Assembly (NCBI RefSeq): GCF_964656455.1
Contig: NC_135724.1
Location: 8,485,466 to 8,549,465 of the forward strand
Origin: Halichoerus grypus
Taxonomy: Eukaryota; Chordata; Mammalia; Carnivora; Phocidae
Length of the DNA: 64,000 nucleotides
Direction: 5' to 3'
The notes beneath the pieces are model-generated. The model was given only the letters and a program-made list of their open reading frames with translations. It was not told the origin of the DNA and searched no databases. Both the position numbers and the translations under genes were made by a program. Below, piece by piece: positions 44,592-56,458 of the stretch (the stretch's first letter is position 1; each line of letters begins with the position of its first letter).

Positions 44592-44924
44592 TCTGATTTT
44601 GCTTGGAGTCCTGAGCCCCCTTGTAAGAAGTTCAAATGTTATTTGAAGTTTAGTTTGAGGCAGCTTCTTCAAGAGCAATAATGAATACATAAAGATATGA
44701 TAGGTGTATTGCATATACAGAATGTCCAAAGGTATCAGTATAATGTATTTAGGGGTTTTTGAATTTACAGCAAATCCTAAAAAGGGCAGCATTGATCAAT
44801 TTGTATTTGGGGAAATGTAGAAATCAGTCTCTATTGAAGTTCCTTCAGGTAAAATTTCCTGCATCTCCACGTGCCCCAAAGCTGTAACTTTCTGGGGGGG
44901 GTTTCTGCCTGAAGTTCCCTTTCC
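44592..44924. other. Unique spacer
   Basis: I see nothing I can identify. Confidence 0.5.
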
Positions 44925-45640
44925 CTGGGTACTTGTGTGGTTCGCCCTCTCACTGGGTTTGGTGAGGTCAGTCTCACAGAGCGCGAATGTCTTTCCACCA
45001 CGTGTGAGGCACGGACTCCGTGGCTCTTACACACGCTGTCCTGCAGCAGAACGGGGTGTTTCTTCTCTTTCCCGTGGGACTGTGAGCTTCGGGAGAACCG
45101 CAGGGTGCGCGCTCACAGCGGCTGTGTGTCCTCACACTGGGCCACCCTGCTACATAGCGGGAGGTTTCAAAGGAGTGAAAAACGAATGATTCTACTGGTG
45201 AACAAAACATTCAAATTCTTTGCTATTTTTGTTTTCAATAATATTTTTACCTCTCCAAACATTTCTGATATTAGAGAGGCATGCAAGGGAAATTATTTAA
45301 CAGGAATGCTGTAGCTAAGTAATAAATTCTGGATTCCCATTTCAATCCAGAATAGTGTCTGTGTGCGGGGGCTGCTTAGCATTAGCTCGTCCCTAACGGT
45401 TATTGGGATTGCAACAGTGAATTTTTCAAATGACCATAAGTTGGGCTGTCAATGAAATTTACCTAATGAATATTTTCCTTAAGCCTAGTCCTTTTTCCTT
45501 TACAGAGTCTGGGATCAATTATTCCTAATTAAGGCTTTAAATAGGAAGGGCCAGGGTCCTAGAGCCGTGTGGCCTTCAGCGCCAGGAGGTTCCGTGTGGG
45601 GTCTTCACACCCGGGGATCCCACGGGACTGGTTCCAGGAT
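44925..45640. other. CpG-richer patch without a recognised repeat
   Basis: By eye, about 16 CpG lie in 44940-45190, with more at 45360-45400 and 45560-45625, in a window that is otherwise CpG-poor. Frames of 67-125 codons overlap on both strands and have no domain. A faint L2-like phrase (GACTGTGAGCTTCGGGAG) occurs at about 45078. It could be an old LTR, a regulatory element or a small CpG island. I cannot choose. Confidence 0.4.
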
Positions 45641-45655
45641 TGGAATTTTTTTCTC

Positions 45656-45939
45656 TTTTTTTTTTTTTTTTCCCCTATCCTTTCCTCTTTCCTCTTGCCT
45701 TTCATTTCCTCTTTCCTTTCCTTCCACTTTTTCCTTTTTCTTTTCCCCCTTTCCTTTTTCCTTTCAAGATTTTATTTATTTATTTGACAGCACAAGTAGG
45801 GGAAGAAACAGTAGAGGGAGAAGGAGAAGCAGGCTCCCTTCGGAGCAGGGAGCCCAAAGCGGGGCTCCATACCAGGACCCTGGGATCATGACCCCGGCTG
45901 GAGGCAGATACTTAACAGACTGAGCCACGCAGATGCCGC
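45656..45939 (-). mobile_element. CAN SINE with expanded polypyrimidine tail
   Basis: The SINE body is at 45767-45939, in minus orientation and somewhat deleted. Its tail side (45656-45766) has become about 110 bases of TTTCC/CCTTT-type pyrimidine repeat. TGGAATTTTTTTCTC near 45641 and TGGAACTTTTTTTTCTCC near 45940 look like the target-site copies, so the tract is part of the insertion. Confidence 0.85.
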
Positions 45940-45956
45940 TGGAACTTTTTTTTTCT

Positions 45957-47430
45957 CCAAAAACAACCTTATAAACTATTGAATAAATCGGCTGACTAGA
46001 GGTAAAAGAGAAATGTTGCTTATGATCACAATATGTACTTGATATGGAGCTTTAGACCTTGGCACTTATTTTACCAAAATTAACAGAATAGATGTTTAGG
46101 AAAAACTGTCTTTCATGTCTTGTCTCCCATACGCTTCATGAAGAAATGACTCAAAACTGCTTCTTCTTATATGGGGAGAGATGTTCTTAGGTAATTAAAG
46201 GCCAGAGAGGTTTCCTGGTTATAAAACGTTTGGACGGTTTCATTTTGGTTTAAGCAGGGCATCATTTTAAACACTAATGAATTCATCTTGCATTTTAAAA
46301 ATTTTGTTAATTTCTTAATTTTCCTTTACACATTTTTAATTCATCGTGGAAGTATTTGCTTTAGATACAGACAATTCTTCATATATATCTATATATATCT
46401 TTCACCAAGTTACGAAGCAGAATCCTGAATGCTTAGAAGTCTCCTAGATAGAAAGTTATAATGAAGATCAAGTATATTTGTGCACTGTTTACAGATAATA
46501 ACTAATATTTAGTAAGGAAAGTATCTCAAACTCATATTTACAGTGTAAAAAATGAAAGTATTAAAGGGCATGTTTTAGGTCCTTCTGATAGCTATCCTAA
46601 ATTACATGGCTGGATTTAATATCATTTTATATCATTTTAATTTTCATGATATCATGTTAACCTTCTCAGAAAAAAAATCCCTCCCCTGTCTGAAAAAAAA
46701 AATTAAAGGGAAAGAAAGTGGTACATTTCTTGATTACAGAGAAAACTTGACAAGTATACACCAAAGAAAATTCGCATGTTATATGAACACATTTCACTCT
46801 GAGTAAAAATTTCATCAGTGCTCTGTTGTCATGAGTACTAAGTCATGGTGGGGTCAACCAGGGCCTGTGAAGGGGAAATAATCAAGATTAGAAATGCTAA
46901 TGGATTAAAATGGTGGTACGGTGTTCAATACATATAGATCTGTGCAAATGCTTTCTTCTTTAACATCCATCTATATCTGGGAACACACACATACACACAC
47001 ACACCTGGAACGGTGTTCACCTGATTTTTGTAAAGATTACTTCTCATTGGTAGAATTTGGGCTTTAATTTGGTTTTGGTAGGTCTCAGCATTCAAAAAAA
47101 TTTTTATTATGATTTTAATACTGCTCAGAACTGTTTTGTAAGAAACACATATTACTCTAAAATTGTATTACTTCATGACTCTTAAAATTTATTAAAATTT
47201 AAAAAGTTTGTTTCCCATTAATGTGTACTAATTTGCCAAGCTACTATTCTCTAAAAGTTTTCATAGAACTAACAGAAAATTCATAAGCAAGTACAGTTGA
47301 TACCAAACAGGACAGTGATGATAGTTTTAGGAATTTATGGAACTTTAAGTGTGCTTGGTTTTCAATGAAATAGACATATTCTAATACCTCTGGGAAATGG
47401 AAATCTTATAAATGCAACTGTAGTTATTTT
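45957..47430. other. Unique AT-rich stretch, 1.5 kb
   Basis: There is a small (CA)n run at about 46984-47003. No transposon or gene is recognised. The 66-codon frame at 46606 has no domain. Confidence 0.5.
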
Positions 47431-47765
47431 TAACTTTTTTATTAAGATATAATTGATATATAATACTATCAGTATTTAAGTTGTAAAACTTAATACGTTT
47501 TGTCATATATCCACTCATAAAACCATGATATCAATTTAGGGAGCATATCTCATCATCCCAAAAAGTATCCTCATGCCCCTTCCTCCCAAACTTCCCTACC
47601 TTTCCACCCCCAGGCAACTGCTCATCTGCTCTTTCACTATAGATTAGTTTGTATATCTAGGATTTTATAGAAATGGTATAATACAGTATGCACTCTAATT
47701 TAATTCATTCACCAGTATATAAAATAGATCAGTGACACCTTTTTCAAAGCTGGCCTTCGGTATTT
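47431..47765 (-). mobile_element. L1M fragment, antisense
   Basis: TTATTAAGATATAATTGATATATAATAC, CATGCCCCTTCCTCCC, CCAGGCAACTGCTCATCTGC and CACTATAGATTAGTTTGTATATC are the complement of an L1M 3' UTR. Confidence 0.75.
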
Positions 47766-48849
47766 TTGAAATAACATAATGGTAACTTTATTCCCTGTTG
47801 TGTATTAGTTTTGTGTAGGGCAGGAAATGGGCAGGAAAATGTTGTGAAGTGTTATTCACCTGGACAGAACAAAGTATTGAAATAAAAGTTCTGTGGCTAT
47901 ATGACACGCTCTTATATTATGAACAATTAAGAACCACATCAGCTCTACCAGGTGATGAAAGATTGGTTCACTTTACAGCAACGCCTTTTTTTTTTTTTTT
48001 TTTTTTGTAATTTAAAACCATAAAGTATTTCAGAATAATGTATGCACTTGGAATTCTATAATTATTTTTTCTGGAAGGTCAGCATATATAAATGTAAAAT
48101 CAGGCTTATTGATCGTAAAACCTACAAATGTCTGAAAAATAATGGTGCTGCCTATAATCCATAATCTCTGCTTATTTATAATCTTATGTTATATATAAGC
48201 ATATATAATGCATACAAATTAGCATTATATCACATCTTGGTCTCTGCATGGCCACCCCAAAGCTCTCACTCCTGCATGGCCCTAGCACCCTCCCCACCAG
48301 CACCCCTGCTTCTGCATTTGTCTTCTGTCTCTGCTCCCCGAGGTACTGATCTTCCCAAAATATGTTGGGTCATGCCCCTGCCACAGTAGCTCTTTATTTC
48401 CCTCTGAATAAAAGTCCAATTTTGGCAGTCTCTGCTTTCACCTATGTTAATTTCACCAATAATATAGCTAGGTTTGACAGAACAATTTTATCAAAAGATG
48501 GGTGGATCTCAAACAGGATGGAAGGAGTAATATCCTTTCCACTGGTGAGATTCATGATTTTATGCTTTTCAGGTGCGCTGAAACAAAGCTGAAACATAAT
48601 TTAATAACTTCCAGAGAATTCTTTTACCTTGTGCATGGAAGAACAGAAAAGTTCATTATGCAAATCAATTCACTTTTGATTTGGATTAAGTATTTTTCTT
48701 GTTTGTAGAACTTTGAAAGCTAGTTTAAAGGCATTCATGCTGACTTGGTTCTAGTAACTCTGCCAAGAAAATGTTGCCTTATCAATGACTTATTAACCGG
48801 ACACAAGAATGAGAGCAACACTCATTAGAATTAATGTAGTTTTACTTAC
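47766..48849. other. Unique stretch, possible weak L2 at 48240-48430
   Basis: There is a T25 run at 47982-48006. CCTCTGAATAAAAGTCCAATTTTGGC near 48400 resembles L2's 'cagaataaagtccaaactcc', but the rest is too diverged to be sure. Short frames on plus have no domain. Confidence 0.4.
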
Positions 48850-48937
48850 GTTTCCCTTTGTCTTGTAAGGAGTTTGGGGATTGCTAGCTGCTTGTTCATT
48901 CAGGTCAGTACAATTACATGCAGGTAAAAATGAATCC
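48850..48937 (-). other. Exon-like segment on the minus strand (unproven)
   Basis: On minus, TATTTTCCTGTCAG precedes the segment and a consensus GTAAGT donor follows. The 88-nt piece has stops in two frames and is open in the third for 29 residues (DSFLPACNCTDLNEQAASNP, then nine more), ending on a codon boundary. I do not recognise it. Composition is protein-like, but chance is a fair alternative. Confidence 0.18.
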
Positions 48938-50050
48938 CTGACAGGAAAATATCAAAATAAGGTAGAAAACCTTAATAAAAATTTAGTGTGACTTTTAGAT
49001 TTGTTTACCTTTTGTATTATAAAGTTATGTCTAGAAGTAAGAAAAACATCATATTTACCTCTCAACCCATACTCGTGTGCACACGTTCATACTCATGTGC
49101 AAGAATGTACAGATTGAAACAGGGAAGATTAGAATTTTCTTCAAGAAGCTTAATTTCACAGGATCGTTTCAAGGATGGATGCATCCAAGCACACGAAAAA
49201 GTCCCTTTGAAGTCCCTGATTATGCTGTAAATGATCATGCCATTAATACCAGCTATGAACTGTCTCCCCTAAACCTCAGCTATAGTCTACCATGAAAGTT
49301 CTCTGAGTTCTTTGTGTCCTCTTCCCCTGTGATCCTTCTGATCAGGGTCAGAGCATCTCCTGGATGATGTCTGAAAAAATCCATGCCTTCTTTTTATTGC
49401 TTTCGAAGAGACTGCTTGTTAATATGGGAAATGAGGACATGGCATTGATAGAATTCTCTCTGAATTCCCATGTCTGCATAAAGGCTACTTTATAATTTTC
49501 ACATTTGAACACATAATTTTCAGACAATCCACATTCCATACTGTGTCAGTATCACTGAAAAAAATTCTTATTATTGGCTCATCTTTTTAAGGACCTATCA
49601 TATGCAAGATTAAAAAAAAAGTATAAAGCTGATCCTCAAAAAGGATGTATTTAATCTTAAATTTTAAAGATTTTTATATATGAGTCCAGTGTATCTGCTG
49701 GAATAAAAATCACAAGAATGATTTTAATTAATTAAAATGACAAAGAATTTTGGAGTTGACACCTCCTAAGAGGAGGTAGTGCTGAAGGCATGCTTAATTC
49801 CGTTTAGTTACAAAGTGTTGCAAAGGTAAATTGACTAAGTCTGAGTCCAGTATGTATTGTGAAGAGTTACTTTATACACAATTACAGCAGATTCTCAATC
49901 CTAGTTGGTACTCAAAGTGAGTTGAAATAGCTTTATTTATGGATGAATATGTCCAGAACTAATTCAGAAATGACCTATTTCCCTGTTTTTGTTTCCATAA
50001 AGATCATAGACATTTCAGAAAAAACAAAACAAAACAAAAAAAACAAATCA
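48938..50050. other. Unique AT-rich stretch
   Basis: Two overlapping plus frames (80 and 72 codons at 48988-49295) have no domain. There is a CAAAA-type simple repeat at about 50018-50045. Confidence 0.5.
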
Positions 50051-50054
50051 TCCA

Positions 50055-50155
50055 GAATAATCTGGTTCCCCTTATTTTGCAGACTGAGGCTCCAAGACCT
50101 AATTGAGTAACTCTCTTATACACCTTGTTCCTGGAGAATGGGCTAGAACCCAGCC
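50055..50155 (-). mobile_element. MIR fragment
   Basis: CCTTATTTTGCAGACTGAGGCTCCAAGACC, then GGGCTAGAACCCAGCCCTG, follows the complement of MIR ('ccattttacagatgaggaaactgaggc ... gattcgaacccaggtctg'). Confidence 0.65.
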
Positions 50156-50175
50156 CTGTCCAGAGATCTTGCTAG

Positions 50176-50178
<3 letters not shown>

Positions 50179-50215
<37 letters not shown>

Positions 50216-50224
50216 CGCGCGCGC
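50179..50224 (+). repeat. (GT)n(GC)n alternating tract
   Basis: About 14 GT units run directly into about 8-9 GC units, so purine and pyrimidine alternate strictly for over 45 bp. Such DNA is the classic substrate for left-handed Z-DNA. Nine adjacent CpGs are rare in a methylated genome. Confidence 0.95.
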
Positions 50225-50229
50225 ATACA

Positions 50230-51540
50230 TACTCTTACACATGTAATAGTCTCCTTGGGTACTTTTTTTCATATGTTTTATCTACTTATACATATTTTAT
50301 CTATAATTATCAAATGTAATGGTCATATATGAATATAATATCTCTATATTAAATATATCTATGCTTACATCTATTTTTATCTTCTTCTAAATATTCACCA
50401 ACTTACCTGTTTTCTAAAAGTTTAATTTACTTATATGTTTAATTTTTCTGTAGGAAGCATCTTTGGCAGAAACCTCTAAGCCATCTGCAAATCTAGGCTG
50501 AAATAATATACCCTTACAATTAATATACATGTGTATTATATGTATATATACTATAGTATATGCATATGTATGTACACATATACACATCAGTGCATTCACA
50601 ATTATGAGCCAGCTATCAAGAAGAGTGATAAAAATGCTTGATAATAACCAACCACACTCTACATCCAGGTATTTAAATTCTTAAATTTAATTCACACAGA
50701 TATTTTTAGAATCTGTTTTCTGCCGATTCACACTCTGGCAGCCCTGCAGAACTACATAAGCTCTTATGTTTTACTTGGCTTACTTTGGTTTTCTCTGCCT
50801 GCTTCGACGTTATGCAGAGACCATGGGTGCCATCTTACCCACATAGGAAAAGCCACACGTTGGATTCACTGGACTTTAGGGATGTAGAATGACTGTGGAA
50901 TGAAATAGGTGCCACCCCCGTTCATTCTTTTCATTTCGTGCTATTAAGACTGCACACAGCAATGCAAAGTACACTCTGAAGCTAAAGGCAAACATAGCAG
51001 AATCAACTGGAAGAAATCAGGAAACCCATTCCCTGCCATCCAGACAGATGGGCAGGATCATTCAGAATACATTAATTTTCAGAGGAAAGGGCAAGAAAAG
51101 CACAGCCTTTGGGACTGAAGATTGTAGGCTTTGATATTTGCCCCAAATAAACCACACTCTCTCAAAAAAATTGGATCACACTCTCAAGACATCCAGAGAG
51201 AGAAAGATCTAGAAAAGCATATTCTGATAGGTAGAGAAAGCTATTCGCAGAGATGGTGAGAAAAAGATGACACCCGTTTGCTGAGTAGGAGGGTGGGGAA
51301 GTTATTATGTAAGTGGGGTACTGAAATCCTCTGGTAATAACAAAATGCACGTTCTTTGCTATGGCAGAATTAGGAACATCGTAAATGATAGTTGCGCTCT
51401 TGGATTTTAATATTAACTTTAAATATGCTGAACTGAAAAAAAAATTCCTCTGGGGGATTCATAAAGACTAATGCTATATAATTAAAGGAGATATATTTTT
51501 GGATGTTTCAAAGACTGTTGCTGCCTCTCAGTATCCATGT
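50230..51540. other. Unique AT-rich stretch
   Basis: 50280-50600 is rich in TATA and TGTATA simple sequence. No gene or repeat family is recognised. Confidence 0.5.
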
Positions 51541-51818
51541 TCGCTTTCTGCTTTAGTCATAATATCCCATTGTTATTCCTGCACATCTCCACCTACAACG
51601 TAGACTCCCTTGCTGCTCTCTGTGGCCCTGTGACTGAAGTCTGGCCAGTGGGATGTCTGCAGTGTGGTTAGTGGCACGTCCAAGACATTGTCTTAGCATG
51701 GGGCACGTTCTTCTTGTGCTTCCTACCTCTTCCTTTGTGAAACAGCACGTGATCGCCTGGTGTCTAGCAGTTATCAAAGATTATAGAGATGCAGAAATTT
51801 AGAAGCCAGGGTTCCTGC
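51541..51818. mobile_element. Possible LTR-like or DNA-type relic
   Basis: GTGACTGAAGTCTGGCCAGTGGGATGTCTG, then GTGCTTCCTACCTCTTCCTTTG, resembles a widespread mammalian repeat with 'tgactaagtctggccaatgggatgtgagcagaag'. I cannot name the family with confidence. Confidence 0.4.
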
Positions 51819-53484
51819 CAACCACATGAAATTACCAAGATTACACTGCCTCTCCAGAAATTCATCTTCGTCCTTCTTGTTGGAGAAGCTTTTCTTTTTT
51901 TCTTCTTTTTTTTCCCCCTCTTGCAGGCACACCTACCCTAATTGGGTGTTTTTATTGATATCTCAAAGGATACACACCACTTACTCAGATGATAGGAATT
52001 CTTTAACAACTTCCTAGAAGCATAATGATAACATGATAATTTATATTTTTATGGAACTTTAGAATTTTATAGTTAGGATGTATCTCCTATCTTCAAACTC
52101 CAAATTCAGTGACTATGGGGAATTGGCAAGTACATAAATTTATGAAAATGCGATAAAATTTTACAGATTCTGTTTTTCTGGCAAAAATGCTCCTCAGAAG
52201 GGGAATTCAAACCTGAGTAATTACCTCTTTATAGTGTCAAGTGGATTCACTCCAGCAGATAAATCCCAGTTCCACCATTAGGACCTCTCTTTCTTGAATG
52301 TGCTAAAAATACCCAATTTCCATGCTGTTGATAATACCATTTAATTGTCAGTATAGTTGCAAATCCTGATAGGTAGAGGGAATCAACATTCCCTGTAGAT
52401 ACAGATCAAGTTTCTCAGATCATCGTATAGAACAAAATACTCTTTATTTACATCAATGGGATTAGCAAAACAGATGCCGAATCTTGTCACAAAACTCTAG
52501 GAGAATTCAATAGCTTTGGTACTAATGGGATTGATAGTGGGATGGCCAGTGGGATGCTTTATGGGGTTGTCTGAGATACAATTCACTTCTTCCTGTTAGA
52601 GATTTTGCTTGAGGTTTGTTAGAATTCAATGCAAGAGATAAAAGGGAATTTTGGATTTGATTAGTGCTAAATCTTAAGTACCTTCACCATAACCATTAAG
52701 GGTGCTTTTAATAACTAAGCAGAAGATTTCCATCTTTGCTGGTTCTATAACGGGTATCAATATTGTGTGTATATATTTACATTTAAATTGGTACTGGAAT
52801 GCAGACCCTATCACCACTCACATATTTTACTGAAAACTCTTGTTCTCTCCTTTCAATTACCATGGTTCTTGTGCTATTAGGAAAGTAGTACAGTGAATTA
52901 ATCATTTTAATAAAATGTGACTTTCTTAAAAGGTAATTATTAAAGGGAAAATCATGGCTTATCAGCAAAATATTAGGCTCTCCTCTTGACATTAATTTCA
53001 AAGTTGACTTATCTTGAAGATGGTTGAGTACTTTTCATGTTCTTATGTGTTAGTGTCATTGTAATTTCCAATCTAAAGTTAGATTAACTTTTTATCCCTA
53101 ATACCAATTCAAAGGATGTAAAACTATTTAAAAACATATACTCTCCTGTATCTTTATTTTATTGGACAATTATGTTTATTAGTTATATTAAAGCTTTCCA
53201 GAAAAACCAATGATGTATTAATAGGCATGAAATTTATTCTGTGGCTCTTGAAAACAATGTTAATTTTTCCATTTTTGTCAAGTAAAAATCTCAATTCCTT
53301 AACACTCAAAGATTTATTTCTGGTCATTCCAGTGATGACTAATGTATATCCACATTTAGGGAAAAAATAGTTGTTATATAAAATTAAACACTGATTTTCC
53401 AAATCAGTGAAGCATAATATTTGAAGAGAATAAAAAAAATATCCACTGATTGTATATCCAACTAAATTTGTCTGGTTCTTCACT
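51819..53484. other. Unique AT-rich stretch, 1.7 kb
   Basis: There is a pyrimidine-rich patch at 51888-51920. A 113-codon minus frame at 53154-53495 has no domain, and its right end lies at the L1M-like piece. Confidence 0.5.
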
Positions 53485-53645
53485 TTCTTAAACAATTTTA
53501 CTGAGGTCTAATTTACATACCACAAATTCTCTCACTTGAGGAAAAACAAGTGAGTATATAGAAAACAAGAAAGTGTATAGAAATGCAACCATTTCTACAA
53601 ATTTGGCTTTATCTACAAACCTAAAAAATAGAAGTACTAAACCAC
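53485..53645 (-). mobile_element. Short L1M-like fragment, antisense
   Basis: CAATTTTACTGAGGTCTAATTTACATACCAC resembles the complement of an L1M 3' UTR ('gagatataatttacataccataaaattc'). Confidence 0.45.
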
Positions 53646-53839
53646 TGAAGGAACCAGATGGCAGAAAGCCTTGTTAAAACAAAGTATAGTCCTGGAGAGA
53701 TGGGAAATAATTCTCATTTGATAAATCAAGATATTTAAATAATCAGAAGTTTTACTTCAGTTAAATGTTTTTATTATAAAATTTCGTGACCAAATCTCAT
53801 TTAAAGATTAAAATTTAAAAATTAACATTCAAATGGTGG

Positions 53840-55160
53840 ACTTCTGGTTTCCAGTTCTTCATGTAATGAACTTGGAAGCTGCCACTCCATTCTAACATGT
53901 GAAAATCTGGAAAGTCTGAGAAATCATCAACTCTTTTGGAATTGGAGAGATTCCAGAGAAAAGAAGACACAAGTCAAACCATTGCCCCCAAGATTGAAGA
54001 AACAGGTGTATACAGTGAGTCCATGCAGAATGTGAAAAATTCCATGGGAATCAATGCTGGGTAGGGAAAATCTGAACTGAATTGATGAATTGCTAGAGGC
54101 TCAGTGTAGACAGACAGCTGTGAGTCACAACTCCAGAGGGACACAGTCACGGGAGGAGCCTGACATACTGCGAGATTTACCTCTGGGACCTTGACCAGAT
54201 TCCCACAATAAAGGAAGACCACCTCAAGCGTCTGGCAGGAAAGGAAAAAAGGAACCATTCAAAATAGAGAGCAGTTGGTTATTCCTAGCAAGGCTTGCTT
54301 TTAGGGCAAACTGGTTAACCAGAGCCTAATTGATCTTGGGAAGGAAAATACCCAACTCGAACCCACCCTAGCCATCTTGTCCCAGCTAGGTGGGGAGGAA
54401 AAAACTGAGAAACACTTATGATGTTCCCAGTCCAGGACACATAGGCTCATTAAAAGCCTGAGACCTTATCACAGGATGAGAGAATACTCCCTTCCCCTCA
54501 CATCTCCTTATATCACTAAAGGCGTATGTGCAACAGTTCCTTTTACCCAGTACATCATGTCCAGCTATCAAGAAAAACTTAAAGACCTACCAAAAGGCAA
54601 GACACACTCTTTGAAGAGATAGACCAAGCATCAGAACCAGACATGATGGTGGTGTTGGAATTATCAGACTGCAAATTTTAAACAACTGTGATTACTATAG
54701 ACAATTCTCTAATGGATAAAGTAGCGAGTGTGCAAAAGCAGGTGACCAGTGAGAGCAAGGAGATGAGAATCCTAAGAAAGAACCCAAAAGGAACTCTAGA
54801 GATTAAAAAAAAAAAGTAACAGAAATGAAGAGTGCTTCTGGGTTTTTAAGTAGACTTATAGACACAGCTGAAGAAAGAATCTCTGCTAGAGTCTATATCA
54901 GAAGATGCCTCAAAAAGCAGAGAACAAAAACCCAGAACAGAATATCCAAGGATTGCAGAACAACTACAAAAGGTGTAACATTCAAGTCATGGGAACACCA
55001 GAAGGAGAAGGGAGAAAGGAACAGAAGAAACATGAAACAAAGATGAAAATGTCTCCAAATGAATGTCAGGCACAAAACAGATCCAGGAAGCTCAGAACAG
55101 TAAGCAGGATAAATGTCAACAAAACAAAACAAAACACCCAAAAACCTGGCATGTAACTTA
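53840..55160 (+). mobile_element. Old L1/HAL1-like 5' region, sense
   Basis: The later half carries blocks of old L1 or HAL1 ORF1: GGTGTTGGAATTATCAGACTGC, AATTTTAAACAACTGTGATTAC, AAGGAGATGAGAATCCTAAG, ACTACAAAAGGTGTAACATTC and GCAGGATAAATGTCAAC. The first 700 bp, with no ORF, would be its 5' UTR. Finding the 5' rather than the 3' part of an L1 alone fits HAL1, which lacks ORF2, or a broken L1M. Confidence 0.65.
54825..55156 (+). pseudogene. ORF1-like remnant of old L1/HAL1, frameshifted
   Basis: Two overlapping frames share the homology. The first (54825-55046) starts MKSASGFLSRLIDTAEERIS, matching the coiled-coil end of ORF1. The second (54905-55156) has EQNIQGLQNNYKRCNIQVMG, the start of the RNA-recognition domain. 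A frameshift near 54905 separates them. ORF1 binds L1 RNA; this copy is dead. Confidence 0.7.
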
Positions 55161-55620
55161 TAAAGCACAATGAGCTCAAATAGACAAAAATAAAAAATAA
55201 GATTTTCTGTGTATTTAATCATATTCCCATTTTATACAAATAAATTTTATGTACAAGTTTTAAAAATGTGAACATACTGAACATGGGATAATTTCATTAT
55301 GACAGTACTTTTATCACATTATAATTAGAGGTGAACAAATATCTTTACCGAGCAGTAACTTTTCTGGTTTCAGTAAGACTCTGTGGATGTTGATAAATTA
55401 AATGGCATTCAGGCACTTTTAATTGCTTATACTTGAGAGGGTTTTGTGCACCTGGTGAAATTCTAGGCAACATTTACATGGTGTGAATCTTCAAGAATAT
55501 AAATTAACAAGCAGCTGCCTCTAAATAGTAGTTATTAAACAAGCTGATTCACAGAATTCTAACACCTCCACTCCTGCTCAACTTTTCTGCTTGTCATTTC
55601 TTCTCTTTATAATAAGGTAG
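55161..55620. other. Unique AT-rich spacer
   Basis: I recognise no feature. Confidence 0.55.
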
Positions 55621-55623
55621 ATA

Positions 55624-55750
55624 GAAATAAATTAACACTCCATTCTTCTAGATTTGAATTTATAGACTCTGTCATGTGTATCATATATTATTTAGATAAC
55701 CTCTATTTTAACATCTTGCATAAAACATGAACTGAATAAACACATAAGAA
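55624..55750 (+). repeat. Diverged local repeat, copy 1
   Basis: About 125 bp, including TTTGAATTTATAGACTCTGTC and TTAGATAACCTCTATTTTAAC, that recur in altered form 720 bp to the right. The sequence is not a family I know. Confidence 0.75.
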
Positions 55751-56345
55751 ATTTAAATAGGATGTTACGAATAGCCTCTTCCTTAATTGCATACAGACAT
55801 TTTTTTTTGCTATAGGTATTAATTCTTAAACAGAATGAATGTATTCATTCGAATATGATTCATAAATGGAATCAGAAGATATTTATGTGCCATCTTGGCT
55901 AAATTGGACAGGGAAATCACAAAGAGAATTAGAAGTGTAGGTAATTATAGGGAAAATAAAACAAACTGCTTTGATAGAGGTTGAGTAACAGAGAAAATTC
56001 CCAAGATGCAAGACTGGGTATAATGGGAAAAATAGACATCAGACAGTTGACCTAAATCATACAACATGGAGAAAAGACATCAAGGCAGAAGGAAAGGGTA
56101 CACGAAGAAAGCAGCATTTGGGTTGGGCCCTTGTCTGAACACAAAGCTGTAGCACAAAAGACTATCAATTCCTAAGAATGGAACGATGGAATAATTTGAA
56201 AGTGAAGGTGGAGAACAAATTCCAAAGAAACTGTCTTTGCCAGCTGAATCTAACCAAGCAAGTTTCTATGACCAAAATGTAGATTTTATCATTCATAGTC
56301 CAGTTTGTACACCAAGAATATGGTTTCTTAACTGCATGAAAGATA
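55751..56345. other. Unique AT-rich spacer between the two repeat copies
   Basis: I recognise no gene or repeat. Confidence 0.55.
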
Positions 56346-56458
56346 AAAATAAATATTACACCTTCAAAATTTGAATTTATAGATTTCTGTCAGGGTGTAT
56401 CATAGATGGTTTAGATACCCCTATGTTAAAACATGAGGTGAACAAACTTATAAGAAAA
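56346..56458 (+). repeat. Diverged local repeat, copy 2
   Basis: It aligns with 55624-55750 over its length: TTTGAATTTATAGATTTCTGTC, GTGTATCATAGATGGTTTAG, ACCCCTATGTTAAAACATGAG and AACTTATAAGAAA, with one indel of roughly 9 bases. I estimate about three quarters identity by eye. Confidence 0.75.

Noticed and set aside
44304..44792. 162-codon minus frame, among the longest in the window
   Set aside because: A third of it is a SINE read in antisense; the remainder has no recognisable domain or splice context.
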